Shown: in pieces, positions 63,505-64,000 of the stretch
Numbering within the stretch: the first letter of the stretch is position 1
Layout of the letters: every line of letters starts with the position of its first letter
Assembly: GCA_963728925.1 (NCBI GenBank)
Contig: CAVSMB010000029.1
Coordinates: 1-64,000, forward strand
Length of the DNA: 64,000 nucleotides
Direction of reading: 5' to 3'
DNA from: JBBPZA01 sp963728925
GTDB taxonomy: Bacteria > Actinomycetota > Thermoleophilia > Solirubrobacterales > Solirubrobacteraceae
Translations under genes and position numbers: made by a program
Notes under the pieces: model-generated
The model's database searches: none
What the model saw: only the letters and a program-made list of their open reading frames with translations
Told to the model about the DNA's origin: nothing

Positions 63505-64000
63505 TCACTCCGCGAAGTCGGGCTGCGCCGCGTGGGCGCTCGCCGCGCGCCCCTTGGGCTCCTCCCAGTCTTCCTGCCGGCCCAGGGCGGTCAGGTCGAG
63601 GAAGTAGTACGACCCTCCGGTCATCTCCGCGCCGCGCGCGTAGTTGGAGTATGTGTGGAACACGTCGTCGCCGACCCGCAGGAAGTAGCTGGTCCCGGGC
63701 ATCTCCATGGGCTGCTCGCCCTCGAGGAACGACGTTCCCGCCTGCTCGTGCTCGTCCCTGGTCCGGTAGTTGTATTCGACTGGCACCACGGACTCGTCGA
63801 GGGTGACGTGGAAGTCGTAGTTGAAGTTGCTGCCGTGGGAGGAGTACCAGGGGAAGGTCCAGCCCCGCTTTGCCTTGTAGCGCTCGATCTTCTCCAGCGG
63901 CGCACGCGAGACGTAGGCCAGCGTGGTGTCGCGGGCGTGCAGGTGGGAGAGGAGGCCGCCGGACACCTCGTCGGCCCCGGCCGAGCAGCTCGGGCAGCCG
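63505..64000 (-). CDS. DUF899 thioredoxin-like protein, 5' end outside the window
   Basis: The visible 165 residues begin at the window edge with GCPSCSAGADE, the CxxC of DUF899 proteins, then LLSHLHARDTTLAYVSRAPL, GWTFPWYSSHGSNFNYDFHV and MPGTSYFLRVGDDVFHTYSN, all conserved in the family. DUF899 proteins are thioredoxin-fold dithiol oxidoreductase-like proteins of unclear function. The stop at 63505 is certain; the start lies beyond 64000. Confidence 0.85.
   Translation of the reverse strand, partial: GCPSCSAGADEVSGGLLSHLHARDTTLAYVSRAPLEKIERYKAKRGWTFPWYSSHGSNFNYDFHVTLDESVVPVEYNYRTRDEHEQAGTSFLEGEQPMEMPGTSYFLRVGDDVFHTYSNYARGAEMTGGSYYFLDLTALGRQEDWEEPKGRAASAHAAQPDFAE

Overview
The window is a very GC-rich stretch of bacterial chromosome. 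Codons almost always end in G or C, GTG starts are very common, and overlapping GTGA, ATGA or TGATG junctions link neighbouring genes. Gene content suggests a high-GC actinobacterium, most likely of the class Thermoleophilia (Solirubrobacterales-like): an LCP cell-wall protein, a ROK kinase next to rsmI, metG-tatD-rsmA-ispE, an F420-type nitroreductase, and a heterotetrameric sarcosine oxidase with formate-THF ligase. The taxonomic placement is inference. A recurring feature is a TANNNT hexamer 6-10 nt before a start codon that lacks a Shine-Dalgarno sequence, which indicates leaderless transcripts.

Layout. 1-3.3 kb: an ArsR repressor with a palindrome over its start, small hypothetical genes, and a secreted seven-bladed propeller. 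3.4-8.1 kb: a mobile-element scar. A broken tyrosine recombinase lies back to back with the tail of a Tn3-family transposase, and a frameshifted serine resolvase lies 4 kb away. Between them sit two intact convergent two-gene cassettes: a RelA/SpoT-type alarmone synthetase with an 84-residue partner, and a Schlafen AlbA_2-type protein with a 168-residue partner. This is the best candidate for an undescribed toxin-antitoxin or defence system. 8.3-11.6 kb: small stress/redox genes (VOC, Ddn, SRPBCC-ArsR, CDGSH, two RibD-C reductases), several broken by single changes. 11.9-16.3 kb: a MacB-like ABC exporter with a membrane alpha/beta hydrolase. 16.8-18 kb: the remnant of a conjugative coupling protein, then a TetR gene.

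18.9-25.7 kb is the metabolic core: soxD-soxA-soxG-soxB-fhs, one overlapping operon that oxidises sarcosine (or a related N-methyl amino acid) and handles the resulting one-carbon unit on tetrahydrofolate. Nearby are a glutamine synthetase fragment joined to a glutamine amidotransferase fragment and a PabB-PabC fusion for the 4-aminobenzoate part of folate. 32.3-37 kb is a zinc uptake locus with a permease-binding-protein fusion, an ATPase, a second permease and a Fur/Zur-family repressor. 37-46.4 kb is a patchwork of intact small genes (phytanoyl-CoA dioxygenase-like, methyltransferases, MobA-MoaD fusion, NmrA-like, cupin, AraC, F420-dependent NADP reductase-like) and many gene fragments (flavin reductase, class V aminotransferase, CitE, LysR, DUF1772, DUF1428, aldehyde:ferredoxin oxidoreductase, IclR, FAD oxidoreductase).

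46.4-64 kb is more conserved and housekeeping-like: EamA transporter, ClpP, SRPBCC-ArsR, LCP protein, ROK kinase, rsmI, a catalytically degenerate M23-like protein, MpsC-family proteins, STAS, metG-tatD-rsmA-ispE, a DedA-PAP2 fusion, a CdaR/PucR-type activator, a cyclase-family hydrolase, and a DUF899 gene running off the right end. No rRNA, convincing tRNA or CRISPR array was seen. The many fragments joined at abrupt boundaries mean either real deletion/rearrangement scars or assembly joins, and this should be settled before the broken genes are interpreted.
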